Made by a program: the position numbers and the translations under genes. From NCBI RefSeq assembly GCF_009687865.1, contig NZ_BLAE01000028.1, forward strand, positions 62,001-126,000: a stretch of 64,000 bases of DNA. Direction: 5' to 3'. The notes beneath the pieces were generated by a model. That model saw only the letters and a program-made list of their open reading frames with translations. It searched no databases and was not told the DNA's origin. Position 1 is the first letter of the stretch, and every line of letters starts with the position of its first letter. This DNA comes from Acrocarpospora macrocephala (GTDB lineage Bacteria; Actinomycetota; Actinomycetes; Streptosporangiales; Streptosporangiaceae). Shown in pieces: positions 43,602-54,529 of this stretch.

Positions 43602-43652
43602 TCCACTATGCCTTCGCAAGAGGGCGAAACGGGGACCGCACCCCTGGCCACC

Positions 43653-43658
43653 TACGAT
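43653..43658 (+). promoter_or_regulatory. -10 element of leaderless ctaA
   Basis: TACGAT, 7 nt before the GTG start, with no Shine-Dalgarno sequence between. Confidence 0.45.
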
Positions 43659-43665
43659 GTCAGGC

Positions 43666-44622
43666 GTGAACCTGCGCTCCCTCCATCAGTCGTTCTGGAC
43701 CCCCACCCAGCGAAGCATGCGCTCATGGGCCCTCGCGGCGGTCGTGGTCAACGCGGGCATCACCGTCACCGGCGCCGCCGTCCGGCTGACCGGTTCCGGC
43801 CTCGGCTGCCCGACCTGGCCGAGATGCACCCCCGACAGCTTCATCCCGGTCGCGCACCCCGAGATCTCCCCGATCAACACCGCGATCGAGTTCGGCAACC
43901 GCATGCTCACCTTCCTCGTCCTCGCGGTCGCGGTGGCCTGCTTCCTGGCGGCCCTGCGCCTGACCCCCCGCCGCCCCGCCCTGGTCAGGCTGGCCGTGCT
44001 CCAGCCGCTCGGCGTGCTCACCCAGGGCCTCTGGGGCGGCCTGGTCGTCCGCAGCGCCCTCAACCCGGTCACCGTGAGCGTGCACTTCCTCATCTCGATC
44101 GGCATGATCGCCGCCGCCTTCGCCCTCTACGCCCGCTCCGGCGAAGCCGACAACCCCCCGCAACGCCTGGTCCACCGCGACATCCGCACCCTGGGCTTCG
44201 TCCTGGTGGGCGCCGTCCTCACCCTCCTGGTCGCCGGCGTCGTCGTCACCGGCACCGGCCCTCACTCCGGCGACGAGGCCGCCTCCCGTTTCGCCTTCGA
44301 CATCGAGACCGTCGCCCGCATCCACGCCGACCTCGTCTGGGTCGCCGTCGGCCTCACCATCGCCCTGGCCTTCGCCCTCCACGTCACCAACGCCCCCGGC
44401 CTCGCCCGCCGCGCCGCGCTGACCCTCTTCCTGGTCGAACTCGCCCAGGGAGTCATCGGCTACGTCCAGTACTTCCTGGCCGTCCCCGCTTTCCTGGTCG
44501 GCCTCCACGTCCTCGGCTCCACCCTGGTCTGGATCGCCACCCTGCGGGTGGTGTTCCTCATGCGCGACCGCGGCGCCCTGGTGGGCGCCGGACCCGTGTT
44601 CGCCCACGCGGAATCACGTTAG
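43666..44622 (+). CDS. ctaA: Heme A synthase (CtaA/COX15)
   Basis: A 318-residue membrane protein with eight helices in two four-helix repeats. It shows the cysteine pair LGCPTWPRC in the first outer loop and heme-ligand histidines in VSVHFLIS, IHADLVW and GLHVLGS. It oxidises heme O to heme A for cytochrome aa3; ctaB lies nearby. The GTG at 43,666 is chosen because TACGAT sits 7 nt upstream, as in leaderless genes; ATG 43,657 would overlap that promoter. Ends 4 nt inside the convergent PrsW-like gene. Confidence 0.92.
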   Translation: MNLRSLHQSFWTPTQRSMRSWALAAVVVNAGITVTGAAVRLTGSGLGCPTWPRCTPDSFIPVAHPEISPINTAIEFGNRMLTFLVLAVAVACFLAALRLTPRRPALVRLAVLQPLGVLTQGLWGGLVVRSALNPVTVSVHFLISIGMIAAAFALYARSGEADNPPQRLVHRDIRTLGFVLVGAVLTLLVAGVVVTGTGPHSGDEAASRFAFDIETVARIHADLVWVAVGLTIALAFALHVTNAPGLARRAALTLFLVELAQGVIGYVQYFLAVPAFLVGLHVLGSTLVWIATLRVVFLMRDRGALVGAGPVFAHAESR

Positions 44623-45836
44623 ACCGGCGGCGGGTACTGGGTGCCCGGGGGAACGTTCGGGGGTGCGCCGGGGGCGTAGCCGGGCGGGGGGACGCCGCGG
44701 GCGGCGGAGGCCTGGTGGCGTTCCGGAATGGGGAAGTTGGTGCGGGCGTAGGCCATGAGGTCGGCGAAGGCGCGTTGCCTGGCGCGGAAGTCGGGCTCGT
44801 TGACGCCGCCGCGGACGGCGCGTTCGTGGAGGAGGCCGAGCTCGGTGGCGGCGAGCTGGTAGTCGCTCATGGCCCGCACCCCGGCCTTGCCGCCGTGCGC
44901 CTTGGCCCATTGCCGGGCCTGGCGGCGTTTCTGCAGCGAGGAGAGCATGAAGATGTCGGAGGCGTTGATGAGCCCGTTCGCCTCGTACGGCGGCAGGTAG
45001 TGCTGGATGAGCCCGACGATCCGCTTCCGGTCGCGGACGATCACCCACAGCTCCACGACGAGCAGCGCCATCAGGAGCAGGTAGGCCACCGCCAGGCCCT
45101 GGAACCCGCCGAAGGAGGCGAGGCCGTTCCAGAGCCCGTGCAACACCATGGCCCCAAGCCACCCGAGCAGGACCACCCAGCCCGCGCCCTTGTGCAGCGC
45201 CGCGTACGCCACCGCGATGCCGATCATCGACGTGAACAGCGGATGCGCGAACGGCGACAGCACCCCGCGCAGCACCACGGTGGCGGCCAGGCCCTCGGGG
45301 CCGTTGTCGGCGAGCGCCGCCAGGTAGTAGCTGACGTTCTCCGACATCGCGAAGCCGAGGCCGACCATGCTGGCGTAGATGATGCCGTCGGTGGGGCCGT
45401 CCAGCTCCTGCCGCCGGAAGCGCAGCAGCCCGAGCAGGACCAGGCCCTTCATCGTCTCCTCGACCACCGGCGCGCCGATGGTGGCGACGTAGTTGCGGGC
45501 GGTGACCGCGTCCCCGAGCCGGTTCTCGACGTAGATCAGGTTGAGCGAGTTGAGGATGCCCGCGATGAGCACGGCCACGCCCGCGCCCCAGGCGAACGCG
45601 AAGATCAGGTTGCTGCGCGGCTCCGGCTCCATCCGGTCCAGCGCCAGCACGCCCGCGAGCAGCAGCGGCACCGGCGCGATGGCCAGCGCCAGGGCGATGA
45701 AGAACTGCACCGGATCCCCGTTGAGGATGTCGAAGGAGAACGACACCAGGGCACAGATCCCCGCCACGACGAGACCGAGAATCAGGCCGACCGACGGGCG
45801 TTCCCTCAGCACCGCGCGCGGATCAAGGCTCGCCAT
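44619..45836 (-). CDS. PrsW-family intramembrane metalloprotease
   Basis: A 405-residue protein with about eight helices in residues 15-270, holding the PrsW motifs: EETMKG (EExxK), the histidine in FAHPLFTSMIG and the late HGLWN. The C-terminal 130 residues are soluble and end in a Pro-rich tail. PrsW of Bacillus cleaves an anti-sigma factor; the target here is unknown. TACGCT lies 6 nt before the ATG with no ribosome site, suggesting a leaderless message. Convergent overlap with ctaA. Confidence 0.88.
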   Translation of the reverse strand: MASLDPRAVLRERPSVGLILGLVVAGICALVSFSFDILNGDPVQFFIALALAIAPVPLLLAGVLALDRMEPEPRSNLIFAFAWGAGVAVLIAGILNSLNLIYVENRLGDAVTARNYVATIGAPVVEETMKGLVLLGLLRFRRQELDGPTDGIIYASMVGLGFAMSENVSYYLAALADNGPEGLAATVVLRGVLSPFAHPLFTSMIGIAVAYAALHKGAGWVVLLGWLGAMVLHGLWNGLASFGGFQGLAVAYLLLMALLVVELWVIVRDRKRIVGLIQHYLPPYEANGLINASDIFMLSSLQKRRQARQWAKAHGGKAGVRAMSDYQLAATELGLLHERAVRGGVNEPDFRARQRAFADLMAYARTNFPIPERHQASAARGVPPPGYAPGAPPNVPPGTQYPPPV

Positions 45837-45907
45837 TCCGCGAGCGTAACCGACCCCCAACGTCCTGTCCGCTCCCGGTGACCAAGATTATCCTCTGACG
45901 ATTCTCG

Positions 45908-46849
45908 TCAGACCAGGAGCGAGTCTACGGCCACGGCCAGGAACAGCAGCGCCAGGTAGATGTTGGACCAGTGGAAGAACCGCATCGGCCGCAGGTCGAC
46001 CCCGGTCTTGCCGGCGTTGAGGCGGTGGCGCAGCGCGTACACCTCGAACAGGCAGGCGGCGCCGAGGACGGCGGCGACGGCGGGATAGAGCGGGGTGGTC
46101 TGGGCGATCGGCCACAGCAGCAGCGAGCAGAGCACGGTCGCCCAGGTGTAGGCGATGATCTGGCGGACGACGACCCGGTCGGAGGCGACCACGGGGAGCA
46201 TCGGGACGGCGGCGGCGGCGTAGTCCTCGCGGTAGCGCATGGCCAGCGTCCAGGTGTGCGGCGGCGTCCAGAAGAACACCACGCCGAACAGCACCACGGG
46301 CGCCCAGGCCAGCTCGCCGGTGATCCCGCCCCAGCCGATCAGCACCGGCATGCAGCCGGCGATGCCGCCCCACACGATGTTCTGCGACGTGCGCCGCTTC
46401 AGGATCATCGAGTAGACGAGCACGTAGAACAGGATGGCGCCCAGCGACAGCCACGCCGCGAGCCAGTTGACCGTCAAGGCCAGGCCAAGAGTGGACAGCG
46501 CGCCCAAAATCACACCAAAGATCAGCGCGCCGCGCGGCGAGACCTGGTGGCGGGCCAGCGGGCGGCGGCGGGTGCGCCGCATCACCTCGTCGATGTCCCG
46601 GTCGATGTAGCAGTTGAGCGCGTTCGCGCTGCCGGCCGAGAGGGTGCCGAACAGCATCGTCCAGGTGGCGGGCCACAGGCCGGGCAGCCCGCGGGCGGCC
46701 AGGAACATGACGGGCAGCGTGGTGATCAGCAGCAGCTCGATGATCCGCGGCTTGGTCAGCGCCACATAGGCCCGCAGGACCTCGCCGACGGTGCGGCGGG
46801 CCGTTCTCGCGGCCCCTGCCGGGGCCATCGTCGGGTTGTTCGTCAGCAC
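45908..46849 (-). CDS. ctaB: Protoheme IX farnesyltransferase (heme O synthase)
   Basis: A 313-residue UbiA-type prenyltransferase with nine helices and the two aspartate-rich sites [19 protein letters not shown] and the later DRVVVRQI region. It converts heme B to heme O, the substrate of CtaA nearby. Divergent from tkt, an arrangement common in actinobacteria. The start is uncertain: GTG 46,849 is used, ATG 46,828 is possible; neither has a clear ribosome site. Confidence 0.93.
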   Translation of the reverse strand: MLTNNPTMAPAGAARTARRTVGEVLRAYVALTKPRIIELLLITTLPVMFLAARGLPGLWPATWTMLFGTLSAGSANALNCYIDRDIDEVMRRTRRRPLARHQVSPRGALIFGVILGALSTLGLALTVNWLAAWLSLGAILFYVLVYSMILKRRTSQNIVWGGIAGCMPVLIGWGGITGELAWAPVVLFGVVFFWTPPHTWTLAMRYREDYAAAAVPMLPVVASDRVVVRQIIAYTWATVLCSLLLWPIAQTTPLYPAVAAVLGAACLFEVYALRHRLNAGKTGVDLRPMRFFHWSNIYLALLFLAVAVDSLLV

Positions 46850-47111
46850 CGTCAAGGCGCTTCCAGCACGTGCGGGGTCAACGCGTAACCTCTGATTAGA
46901 GCGGATCTCCGGACAGCCGCCGGCAACTTGAGGACTCACTGTAGTCCGGGGAACCGGCGGTCCCTGAATCGGGGCTGCTCAGGTCGGATCGAGCGCGGAT
47001 CCAGGGCGGATACACGGTGGTCTACCGAACGGTACGACACCCGACCCGTTAAGGTCCCGTGTGGGCGGGAATTGCCAAACCGGCGCGAAAAAATCAGAGG
47101 GGATCGAGCAG

Positions 47112-49214
47112 TTGAGCAGCGCAAGCCTTGAGTGGAGCGACCTCGATCGGCGGACCGTCGACGTGGTGCGGGCCCTGGCGATGGACGCGGTGGAGAAGGC
47201 GGGTTCCGGCCATCCCGGCACCGCGATGAGCCTCGCCCCCGCCGCTTACCTTCTTTTCCAGAAGACCATGCGACATGACCCGTCCGACCCGACATGGGTG
47301 GGCAGGGATAGATTCGTCCTTTCGTGCGGGCATTCCAGCCTGACGCTCTATATACAGCTCTACTTGTCCGGGTACGGCTTGACGCTGGACGACCTGCGCG
47401 GCCTGCGCCAGTGGGACAGCCTCACCCCCGGCCACCCCGAGCACGGCCACACGGCCGGCGTCGAGACCACCACGGGCCCGCTCGGCCAGGGCATCGGCAA
47501 CGCGGTCGGCATGGCCATGGCGGCCCGCCGCGAGCGCGGCCTGTTCGACCCGGCCGCCGAACCCGGCGCCTCCCCCTTCGACCACCACATCTGGTGCGTG
47601 GCCTCCGAGGGCGACATCGAGGAGGGCATCAGCCACGAGGTCAGCGCCCTGGCCGCGCACCAGCAGCTGGGCAACCTGACCGTGCTGTTCGACTCCAACC
47701 ACATCTCGATCGAGGACGACACCACGATCGCCCTGTCCGAGGACGTGGTCGCCCGCTACGAGGCGTACGGCTGGCACACCCAGACGGTCGACTGGACCGA
47801 GACCGGGGAGTACGTGGAGAACGTCCACGCGCTCAACGAGGCCCTGGAGGCGGCCCGCGCCGAGACCGAGCGGCCCTCGTTCATCCGGCTGCGCACGATC
47901 ATCGGCTGGCCCGCGCCGCACAAGCAGAACACCGGCAAGATCCACGGTTCCGCGCTGGGCGCCGACGAGGTGGCCGCCACCAAGCTGGTGCTGGGCATGG
48001 ACCCGGAGCAGCACTTCGCGGTCCCGGACAACCTCCTGGAGCACGCCCGCCACGTGGTGGACCGGGGCAGGGCCGCGCACGCCGAATGGGAGAAGTCCTA
48101 CCTGGAGTGGCGGGACGCCAACCCGGACCGGGCCGCCCTGTTCGACCGGATGGCCACCAGGACCCTGCCCGACGGCTGGTCCCTGGCGCTGCCGGGCTTC
48201 GAGGTGGGCTCCTCGATCTCGACCCGCAAGGCGTCCGGCGAGGTGCTGTCCGCGCTCGGCCCGGTCCTGCCCGAGCTCTGGGGCGGCTCCGCCGACCTGG
48301 CCGAATCCAACAACACGACGATGAAGGGCCAGCCGTCCTTCATCCCGGAGGAGTTCCAGACCAAGGAGTTCCCCGGCAACCCGTACGGCCGGACGCTGCA
48401 CTTCGGCATCCGCGAGCACGGCATGGGCGCGATCCTCAACGGCATCGCCCTGCACGGCGGCACCCGGCCGTACGGCGGCACGTTCCTGGTGTTCAGCGAC
48501 TACATGCGGCCAGCGGTCCGGCTGGCCGCGCTGATGAAGCTGCCGGTCACCTACGTGTGGACGCACGACTCGATCGGCCTCGGCGAGGACGGCCCGACCC
48601 ACCAGCCGGTCGAGCAGCTGTGGGCGCTGCGCGCCATCCCCGGCCTGGACGTGGTCCGGCCGGCCGACGCCAACGAGACGGCCGCCGCCTGGCATGTCGT
48701 GCTGGAGCACAAGGACCGCCCGGCCGCGCTGGCGCTGACCCGGCAGAACCTGCCCGTCTACGAGGGCACCGGCGACGCCGCCAAGGTCGCCAAGGGCGGC
48801 TACATCCTGGCGGAGGCCTCCACCGGGCAGCCCGAGGTGCTGCTCATCGGCACCGGCAGCGAGGTGGAGCTGGCCGTGGAGGCGCGCGAGCTGCTGGAGG
48901 CGGAGGGCATTCCCACCCGGGTGGTGTCGATGCCGTGCGTGGAGTGGTTCCACGCGCAGGATCTGGCCTACCGGACGACCGTGCTGCCGCCGGCGGTGAA
49001 GGCGCGGGTCGCGGTCGAGGCGGGGATCGCGCTGGGCTGGCGGGAGTTCGTGGGAGACCATGGGAACGTGGTGAGCCTGGAGCACTTCGGCGCGTCCGCG
49101 CCGTACAAGACCCTGTATCAGCAGTTCGGCCTGACGGCCGAGCGTGTGGTGGCCGCGGCCAAGGGCAGTATCGCGAAGCTGGGCGGCGACCCCGGCGAGA
49201 CGACGGGAAACTAG
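47112..49214 (+). CDS. tkt: Transketolase
   Basis: A 700-residue thiamine-diphosphate enzyme of standard length. It shows [13 protein letters not shown] at the start, the cofactor segment [14 protein letters not shown], substrate residues [12 protein letters not shown], and the pyrimidine-domain glutamate in GIREHGMGA. It moves two-carbon units in the non-oxidative pentose phosphate pathway. TTG start at 47,112, with AGAGGGG about 10 nt upstream. First gene of a six-gene operon with gaps of a few bases; divergent from ctaB. Confidence 0.96.
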   Translation: MSSASLEWSDLDRRTVDVVRALAMDAVEKAGSGHPGTAMSLAPAAYLLFQKTMRHDPSDPTWVGRDRFVLSCGHSSLTLYIQLYLSGYGLTLDDLRGLRQWDSLTPGHPEHGHTAGVETTTGPLGQGIGNAVGMAMAARRERGLFDPAAEPGASPFDHHIWCVASEGDIEEGISHEVSALAAHQQLGNLTVLFDSNHISIEDDTTIALSEDVVARYEAYGWHTQTVDWTETGEYVENVHALNEALEAARAETERPSFIRLRTIIGWPAPHKQNTGKIHGSALGADEVAATKLVLGMDPEQHFAVPDNLLEHARHVVDRGRAAHAEWEKSYLEWRDANPDRAALFDRMATRTLPDGWSLALPGFEVGSSISTRKASGEVLSALGPVLPELWGGSADLAESNNTTMKGQPSFIPEEFQTKEFPGNPYGRTLHFGIREHGMGAILNGIALHGGTRPYGGTFLVFSDYMRPAVRLAALMKLPVTYVWTHDSIGLGEDGPTHQPVEQLWALRAIPGLDVVRPADANETAAAWHVVLEHKDRPAALALTRQNLPVYEGTGDAAKVAKGGYILAEASTGQPEVLLIGTGSEVELAVEARELLEAEGIPTRVVSMPCVEWFHAQDLAYRTTVLPPAVKARVAVEAGIALGWREFVGDHGNVVSLEHFGASAPYKTLYQQFGLTAERVVAAAKGSIAKLGGDPGETTGN

Positions 49215-49216
49215 AC

Positions 49217-50320
49217 ATGAGCGAGAACCTCAACAAGCTGACCGGTTTCGGGGTGTCGATCTGGCTGGACGACATCAGCCGGGAGCGGCTCAAGAGCGGG
49301 AACCTGGCCGCGCTGATGCGCGACAAGCGCGTCACCGGCGTCACCTCCAACCCGACGATCTTCGCGGGCGCGCTGAGCAAGGGCGACGCCTACCAGACGC
49401 AGCTGCACGACCTGGCCATCCGCAAGGTCTCGGTGGACGAGGCGGTGCGGGCGATCACGACGTTCGACATCCGGTGGGCGGCCGACGTGCTGCGCCCGGT
49501 CTACGACGCGACCGGCGGCGTGGACGGGCGGGTCTCGATCGAGGTGGACCCCCGGCTGGCCAGGGACACCGCGGCGACGATCGCCGAGGCGCGGGCGCTG
49601 TGGTGGCTGGTGGACCGGCCCAACCTGTTCATCAAGATCCCGGCCACCGTGGAGGGGCTGCCCGCGATCACGGAAGCGCTCGCGGAGGGCATCAGCGTCA
49701 ACGTCACGCTGATCTTCTCGCTGGAGCGGTACCGCGCGGTCATGGACGCCTGGCTGACCGGCCTGGAGCAGGCGCAGGCCAAGGGCATCCCGCTGGCCGG
49801 GATCGAGTCGGTGGCCTCGTTCTTCGTGAGCCGGGTGGACACCGAGGTGGACGCGCGGCTGGACAAGATCGGGACGCCGGAGGCGCTGGAGCTGAAGGGC
49901 AAGGCCGCGGTGGCCAACGCCCGCCTGGCGTACGCGGCCTTCGAGGAGGTCACCAACACGCCGCGCTGGCAGGCGCTGCGCGCGGCCGGAGCGCGGCCGC
50001 AGCGGCCGCTGTGGGCCTCCACCGGCACGAAGAACCCGGAATATCCGGACACGCTGTACGTGGACGAGCTGGTCACCGCCGGGACCGTGAACACGATGCC
50101 GGAGAAGACCCTCAACGCCGCCGCCGACCACGGCAAGATCTCCGGCGACACCATCCGGCCCTTCTACGAGCAGGCCTGGAACGCCATGGCCGCGCTCAAG
50201 GAGACCGGCATCGACTACGACGACGTGGTTCGCGTCCTGGAGGACGAGGGTGTCGAGAAGTTCGCGGCGTCCTGGCAGGAGCTGCTCAACACCGTCCAGG
50301 CCGAGCTGGGGAAGGCCTGA
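49217..50320 (+). CDS. tal: Transaldolase
   Basis: A 367-residue transaldolase of the long actinobacterial type: [21 protein letters not shown], the Schiff-base lysine in NLFIKIPAT, and the late [11 protein letters not shown]. It moves dihydroxyacetone units between sugar phosphates. It starts 2 nt after tkt stops and ends 2 nt before pgi starts. Confidence 0.96.
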   Translation: MSENLNKLTGFGVSIWLDDISRERLKSGNLAALMRDKRVTGVTSNPTIFAGALSKGDAYQTQLHDLAIRKVSVDEAVRAITTFDIRWAADVLRPVYDATGGVDGRVSIEVDPRLARDTAATIAEARALWWLVDRPNLFIKIPATVEGLPAITEALAEGISVNVTLIFSLERYRAVMDAWLTGLEQAQAKGIPLAGIESVASFFVSRVDTEVDARLDKIGTPEALELKGKAAVANARLAYAAFEEVTNTPRWQALRAAGARPQRPLWASTGTKNPEYPDTLYVDELVTAGTVNTMPEKTLNAAADHGKISGDTIRPFYEQAWNAMAALKETGIDYDDVVRVLEDEGVEKFAASWQELLNTVQAELGKA

Positions 50321-50322
50321 TC

Positions 50323-51936
50323 ATGACCGTTGAGGTGTTTCTGGGCGACGCCGCCGGCGCCGTCCAGAACGTGAAGGCCCAGCTGGTCGCGGACGGTGTC
50401 CCCGCGGCGCTCGCGGCCGGGGACGCCACGCTGTGGGGTCCGGACGCGCGGGCCGAGGCGGAGATCCGGCTCGGCTGGCTGACGCTGCCGCGGACCAGCA
50501 GGGAGCTGCTGCCGGAGATCGCCAAGCTGGTGGAGCGGGTGCGGGCCGAAGGGCTCGACCACGTGGTGCTGGCCGGGATGGGCGGCTCCTCGCTCGCCCC
50601 CGAGGTCATCTGCGCCACCGAGGACGTGCCGCTGACCGTGCTGGACACCACCGACCCCGGGCAGGTGCGGCGCGCCCTGAGCGACCGGCTCGATCACACG
50701 ATCGTGGTCGTCTCCAGCAAGAGCGGCGGCACGGTCGAGACCGACAGCCACCGCCGGATCTACGAGCAGGCGTTCCGGGACGCCGGGATCGACCCGGCCG
50801 AGCGGATCGTGGTCGTCACCGACCCGGGCTCGCCGCTGGAGAAGGCCGCCGCCGAGGCCGGATACCAGGTGTTCCTGGCCGACCCCAACGTGGGCGGCCG
50901 CTACAGCGCGCTGAGCGCGTTCGGCCTGGTGCCGAGCGCGCTGGCGGGCGCGGACGTGGAGCGGCTGCTCGACGACGCGGCCGCCATCCAGGGCTCGCTG
51001 GCCCAGGACGAGGGCAACCCCGGCCTGGAGCTCGGCGCGCTGCTCGGCGCGATGGCGCTGGCCGGGAAGGACAAGCTGATCCTGCGCGACAGCCTGTCCG
51101 ACATCAACGGCCTGCCCGACTGGATCGAGCAGCTGATCGCCGAATCCACCGGCAAGTCCGGCACGGGCATCCTGCCGGTGGTCGGCGCGGAGGCGGCCGA
51201 GGCGCAGGACCAGTTCGTGGTCAACATCGGCGCCGAGGGCGACATCCGGGTCGACGGCCCGCTGGGCGGGCAGTTCCTGGTCTGGGAGTACGCGACGGCG
51301 ATCGCCGGGCGAGTCCTCGGCATCGACCCGTTCAACCAGCCGAACGTGGCCGAATCCAAGGAGAACACCGCCAAGATCCTGCAGTCGGCTCCGGAGATCG
51401 GCGCGCCCCTGCTGGTCGACGGCCCGGTCGAGGTGTACGGCGAGCTGCACGGCCACCCCAGGAACCTGGCCGACGCGCTGACCGCGCTGCTGCACGCGAT
51501 CCCGTCCGAGGGGTACCTCGCGATCATGGCGTATCTGGACCGGGAGGCGGCCTTCGACGCGGCGGCGCTCGGCTCCGGCGACTTCGAGCAGACGGCCGAG
51601 GCCTGGGCCGCCGCCGACGTGGCCACGCTGCGGTCGCTGCTGGACTACCGGACCACGCACGCGGTCACCTTCGGGTGGGGGCCCCGGTTCCTGCACTCGA
51701 CCGGGCAGTATCACAAGGGCGGGCCGCAGGTCGGGGTGTTCCTGCAGATCACCGGCGCGGTTTCCGACGATGTGGCGGTGCCGGGCAAGCCGTACACGCT
51801 GGGGCAGTTGCAACTGGCGCAGGCCCTGGGGGACATCGGGGCGCTACGGTCCCGTAACCGGCCTGCTCTACGGTTGCATCTGACCGATCGGGAGGCTGGG
51901 GTCGCCCATCTGCTCGCCGTCGCCGAGGAGCTCTGA
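50323..51936 (+). CDS. pgi: Glucose-6-phosphate isomerase
   Basis: A 537-residue protein with two SIS domains: GMGGSSLAPEV and SSKSGGTVETDS in the first, and ENTAKILQSAP and a C-terminal GPRFLHSTGQYHKGGPQ in the second. This divergent isomerase type is characteristic of tal-pgi neighbourhoods in actinobacteria and cyanobacteria. It feeds fructose-6-phosphate back to glucose-6-phosphate for the oxidative branch encoded next. Confidence 0.93.
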   Translation: MTVEVFLGDAAGAVQNVKAQLVADGVPAALAAGDATLWGPDARAEAEIRLGWLTLPRTSRELLPEIAKLVERVRAEGLDHVVLAGMGGSSLAPEVICATEDVPLTVLDTTDPGQVRRALSDRLDHTIVVVSSKSGGTVETDSHRRIYEQAFRDAGIDPAERIVVVTDPGSPLEKAAAEAGYQVFLADPNVGGRYSALSAFGLVPSALAGADVERLLDDAAAIQGSLAQDEGNPGLELGALLGAMALAGKDKLILRDSLSDINGLPDWIEQLIAESTGKSGTGILPVVGAEAAEAQDQFVVNIGAEGDIRVDGPLGGQFLVWEYATAIAGRVLGIDPFNQPNVAESKENTAKILQSAPEIGAPLLVDGPVEVYGELHGHPRNLADALTALLHAIPSEGYLAIMAYLDREAAFDAAALGSGDFEQTAEAWAAADVATLRSLLDYRTTHAVTFGWGPRFLHSTGQYHKGGPQVGVFLQITGAVSDDVAVPGKPYTLGQLQLAQALGDIGALRSRNRPALRLHLTDREAGVAHLLAVAEEL

Positions 51937-51939
51937 GCA

Positions 51940-53559
51940 ATGGCACGAAACACTGGGGGCAAAGCGGAGGCCGCGATCGCGGAAGAGGCGCACACGGCCG
52001 CGGCCGCAGTGGCGGCCACCGCCACCACCGCGGAGGCGTTCGAGAACAATCCGCTGCGTGACCCCCGGGACAAGCGGCTGCCGCGCGTCGCCGGGCCGTG
52101 CGTGCTGGTGCTGTTCGGGGTGACGGGGGACCTGGCCAAGCGCAAGCTGCTGCCCGCCATCTACGACCTGGGCAACCGGGGGCTGCTGCCGCCCGGGTTC
52201 TCGCTGGTCGGGTTCGCCCGGCGGGACTGGGCGCATGAGGACTTCGCGCAGGTCACGTACGAGGCGGTCAAGCAGTACGCGCGCACCCCCTTCCGGGACG
52301 AGGTCTGGAAGCAGATCTGCGAGGGCATCCACTTCTGCCCGGGCGAGTTCCACGACGAGGGCGCGTTCGACGTGCTCGCGATGATGCTCAAGGAGATCGA
52401 CGAGACCCGCGGCACCGGCGGCAACTACGCCTTCTACCTGTCGGTCCCGCCGAAGTTCTTCCCGACCGTGGTCGAGCAGCTCAAGCGCACCGGCCTGGCC
52501 CAGGCCCCCGAGGGCTCCTGGCGCCGGGTCGTGATCGAGAAGCCGTTCGGGCACGACCTGAAGAGCGCGCAGGAGCTGAACGCGATCACCAGCGCGGTCT
52601 TCCCGGAGAGCTCGGTCTTCCGGATCGACCACTACCTGGGCAAGGAGACCGTCCAGAACATCCTGGCGCTCCGCTTCGCCAACACGCTGTACGAGCCGAT
52701 CTGGAACCGGGGTTACGTCGACCACGTACAGATCACCATGGCCGAGGACATCGGGATCGGCAGCCGGGCCGGCTACTACGACGGCATCGGCGCGGCCAGG
52801 GACGTCATCCAGAACCACCTGCTCCAGCTGCTGGCGCTGGTCGCGATGGAGGATCCGACCTCCTTCGACGCCCACTCGCTGCGGCGGGAGAAGGAGAAGG
52901 TGCTCAAGGCGGTCCGGCTGCCCGACGATCTGGGCCTGGGCACCACCCGCGGCCAGTACACGGCGGGCTGGCAGGGCGGCGAGTCGGTCATCGGCTACCT
53001 GGAGGAACAGGGCATCCCCGCCGACTCCATGACCGACACCTACGCGGCGATCCGGCTGGAGGTGGCCAACCGGCGCTGGGCGGGCGTGCCGTTCTACCTG
53101 CGCGCGGGCAAGCGCCTCGGCCGCCGGGTGACCGAGGTGGCCGTGGTGTTCGAGCGGGCGCCGCACCTGCCGTTCAGCAAGGACGACACCGAGATCCTCG
53201 GGCAGAACGCGCTCGTCATCCGGGTTCAGCCGGATGAGGGCATCACCGTGCGGTTCGGGTCGAAGGTGCCGGGCACGGCCATGGAGGTCCGGGACGTGTC
53301 GATGGACTTCGCCTACGGCGAGTCGTTCATGGAAAGCTCGCCTGAGGCGTACGAGCGGCTGCTGCTGGACGTGCTGATCGGCGACCCACCGCTGTTCCCG
53401 CACCAGCGGGAGGTGGAGCTGTCCTGGGAGATCCTCGACCCGATCGAGGACTACTGGGCGACGCACGGCCGTCCCGAGGGTTACCCGGCCGGAACCTGGG
53501 GCCCCCCGTCGGCCGACGCCATGCTGGCCCGCGACGGACGTGTCTGGAGGCGGCTGTGA
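51940..53559 (+). CDS. zwf: Glucose-6-phosphate dehydrogenase
   Basis: A 539-residue enzyme with the NADP motif FGVTGDLAKRKLLPA, substrate lysine in EKPFGHD and the signature RIDHYLGKETVQNIL. An Ala/Thr-rich N-terminal extension of about 45 residues precedes the catalytic core. It makes 6-phosphogluconolactone and NADPH. It overlaps opcA by 4 nt; OpcA is needed for full activity in actinobacteria. Confidence 0.96.
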   Translation: MARNTGGKAEAAIAEEAHTAAAAVAATATTAEAFENNPLRDPRDKRLPRVAGPCVLVLFGVTGDLAKRKLLPAIYDLGNRGLLPPGFSLVGFARRDWAHEDFAQVTYEAVKQYARTPFRDEVWKQICEGIHFCPGEFHDEGAFDVLAMMLKEIDETRGTGGNYAFYLSVPPKFFPTVVEQLKRTGLAQAPEGSWRRVVIEKPFGHDLKSAQELNAITSAVFPESSVFRIDHYLGKETVQNILALRFANTLYEPIWNRGYVDHVQITMAEDIGIGSRAGYYDGIGAARDVIQNHLLQLLALVAMEDPTSFDAHSLRREKEKVLKAVRLPDDLGLGTTRGQYTAGWQGGESVIGYLEEQGIPADSMTDTYAAIRLEVANRRWAGVPFYLRAGKRLGRRVTEVAVVFERAPHLPFSKDDTEILGQNALVIRVQPDEGITVRFGSKVPGTAMEVRDVSMDFAYGESFMESSPEAYERLLLDVLIGDPPLFPHQREVELSWEILDPIEDYWATHGRPEGYPAGTWGPPSADAMLARDGRVWRRL

Positions 53560-54467
53560 CCAGCTTCAACCTGACCGACACCCAGGCGTCGAAGATCTCC
53601 TCGACGCTCACCAAGCTGCGTCACCAGATGGGCGCGCCCGCCGTGGGCATGGTGCTCACGCTGGTCGTGGTCTGCGACGAGGCCGGGCAGTACGACTCGG
53701 TCCGCGCCGCCACCGACGCGGCCCGCGAGCACCCGTCCAGGATCCTGGTGGTGATCGGGCGCGACCCGAACGAGCCCAACCGGCTCGACGCGGAACTGCG
53801 GGTCGGCGAGTCCTCCCCCGGCGAGGTCGTGCTCCTGCGCCTGTACGGCCAGCTGACCAAGCACGCCGAGTCGGTGATCAGCCCGCTGCTGCTGACCGAC
53901 ACGCCCGTGGTGGTCTGGTGGCCGGGCGCCAGCCCCGACGTCCCCGCCGAGGACAAGGTCGGCAAGCTGGCCAGCCGCCGCATCACCGACGCGCACGCGG
54001 CCAGGGACTCGGTGAAGGCGATCACCGGGCGGTCCGGCGGTTACGTGCCCGGCGACACCGACCTGGCGTGGACCCGGCTGACGACCTGGCGCTCGCTGCT
54101 GGCGGCGGCGTTCGACCAGAACGTCGGCAAGGTCAAGAAGGGCATCGTGGAGGCGTCCCGCGGCCACGCCAGCGCCGTCCTGCTGGCGTCGTGGTTGTCG
54201 GAACGCCTCGGGGCGCCCATCCAGGTGGGCGAATCCTCCGGTCCCGGCCTTACGGCGGTACGGCTGACGCTGGCCTCCGGCGGCGACCTGACCCTGACCC
54301 GGTCGGACGCCCGCCTGGCCACGCTGTCCCGCCCGGGCCAGCCGGACCGCCGGGTGGCGCTGGCCCGCCGCCCGACCTCGGAGCTCATCGCCGAGGAGCT
54401 CCGGCGCCTGGACCCCGATGAGATCTACGCCTCGGCGCTCCGCCATCTGGCCAACGGCACGAAGTGA
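53556..54467 (+). CDS. opcA: Glucose-6-phosphate dehydrogenase assembly protein OpcA
   Basis: A 303-residue OpcA-type protein with the family motifs VVWWPGASPDVPAEDKVG and DLAWTRLTTWRSLLAAAFDQ. OpcA activates Zwf allosterically in actinobacteria. The GTG start overlaps the zwf stop (GTGA). Confidence 0.93.
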   Translation: MTSFNLTDTQASKISSTLTKLRHQMGAPAVGMVLTLVVVCDEAGQYDSVRAATDAAREHPSRILVVIGRDPNEPNRLDAELRVGESSPGEVVLLRLYGQLTKHAESVISPLLLTDTPVVVWWPGASPDVPAEDKVGKLASRRITDAHAARDSVKAITGRSGGYVPGDTDLAWTRLTTWRSLLAAAFDQNVGKVKKGIVEASRGHASAVLLASWLSERLGAPIQVGESSGPGLTAVRLTLASGGDLTLTRSDARLATLSRPGQPDRRVALARRPTSELIAEELRRLDPDEIYASALRHLANGTK

Positions 54468-54529
54468 ACGTGCGGCCGGGTCTCACGGGACCCGGCCCTC
54501 GCCGTATTCGGGTAGCTAAGGAAGAACTC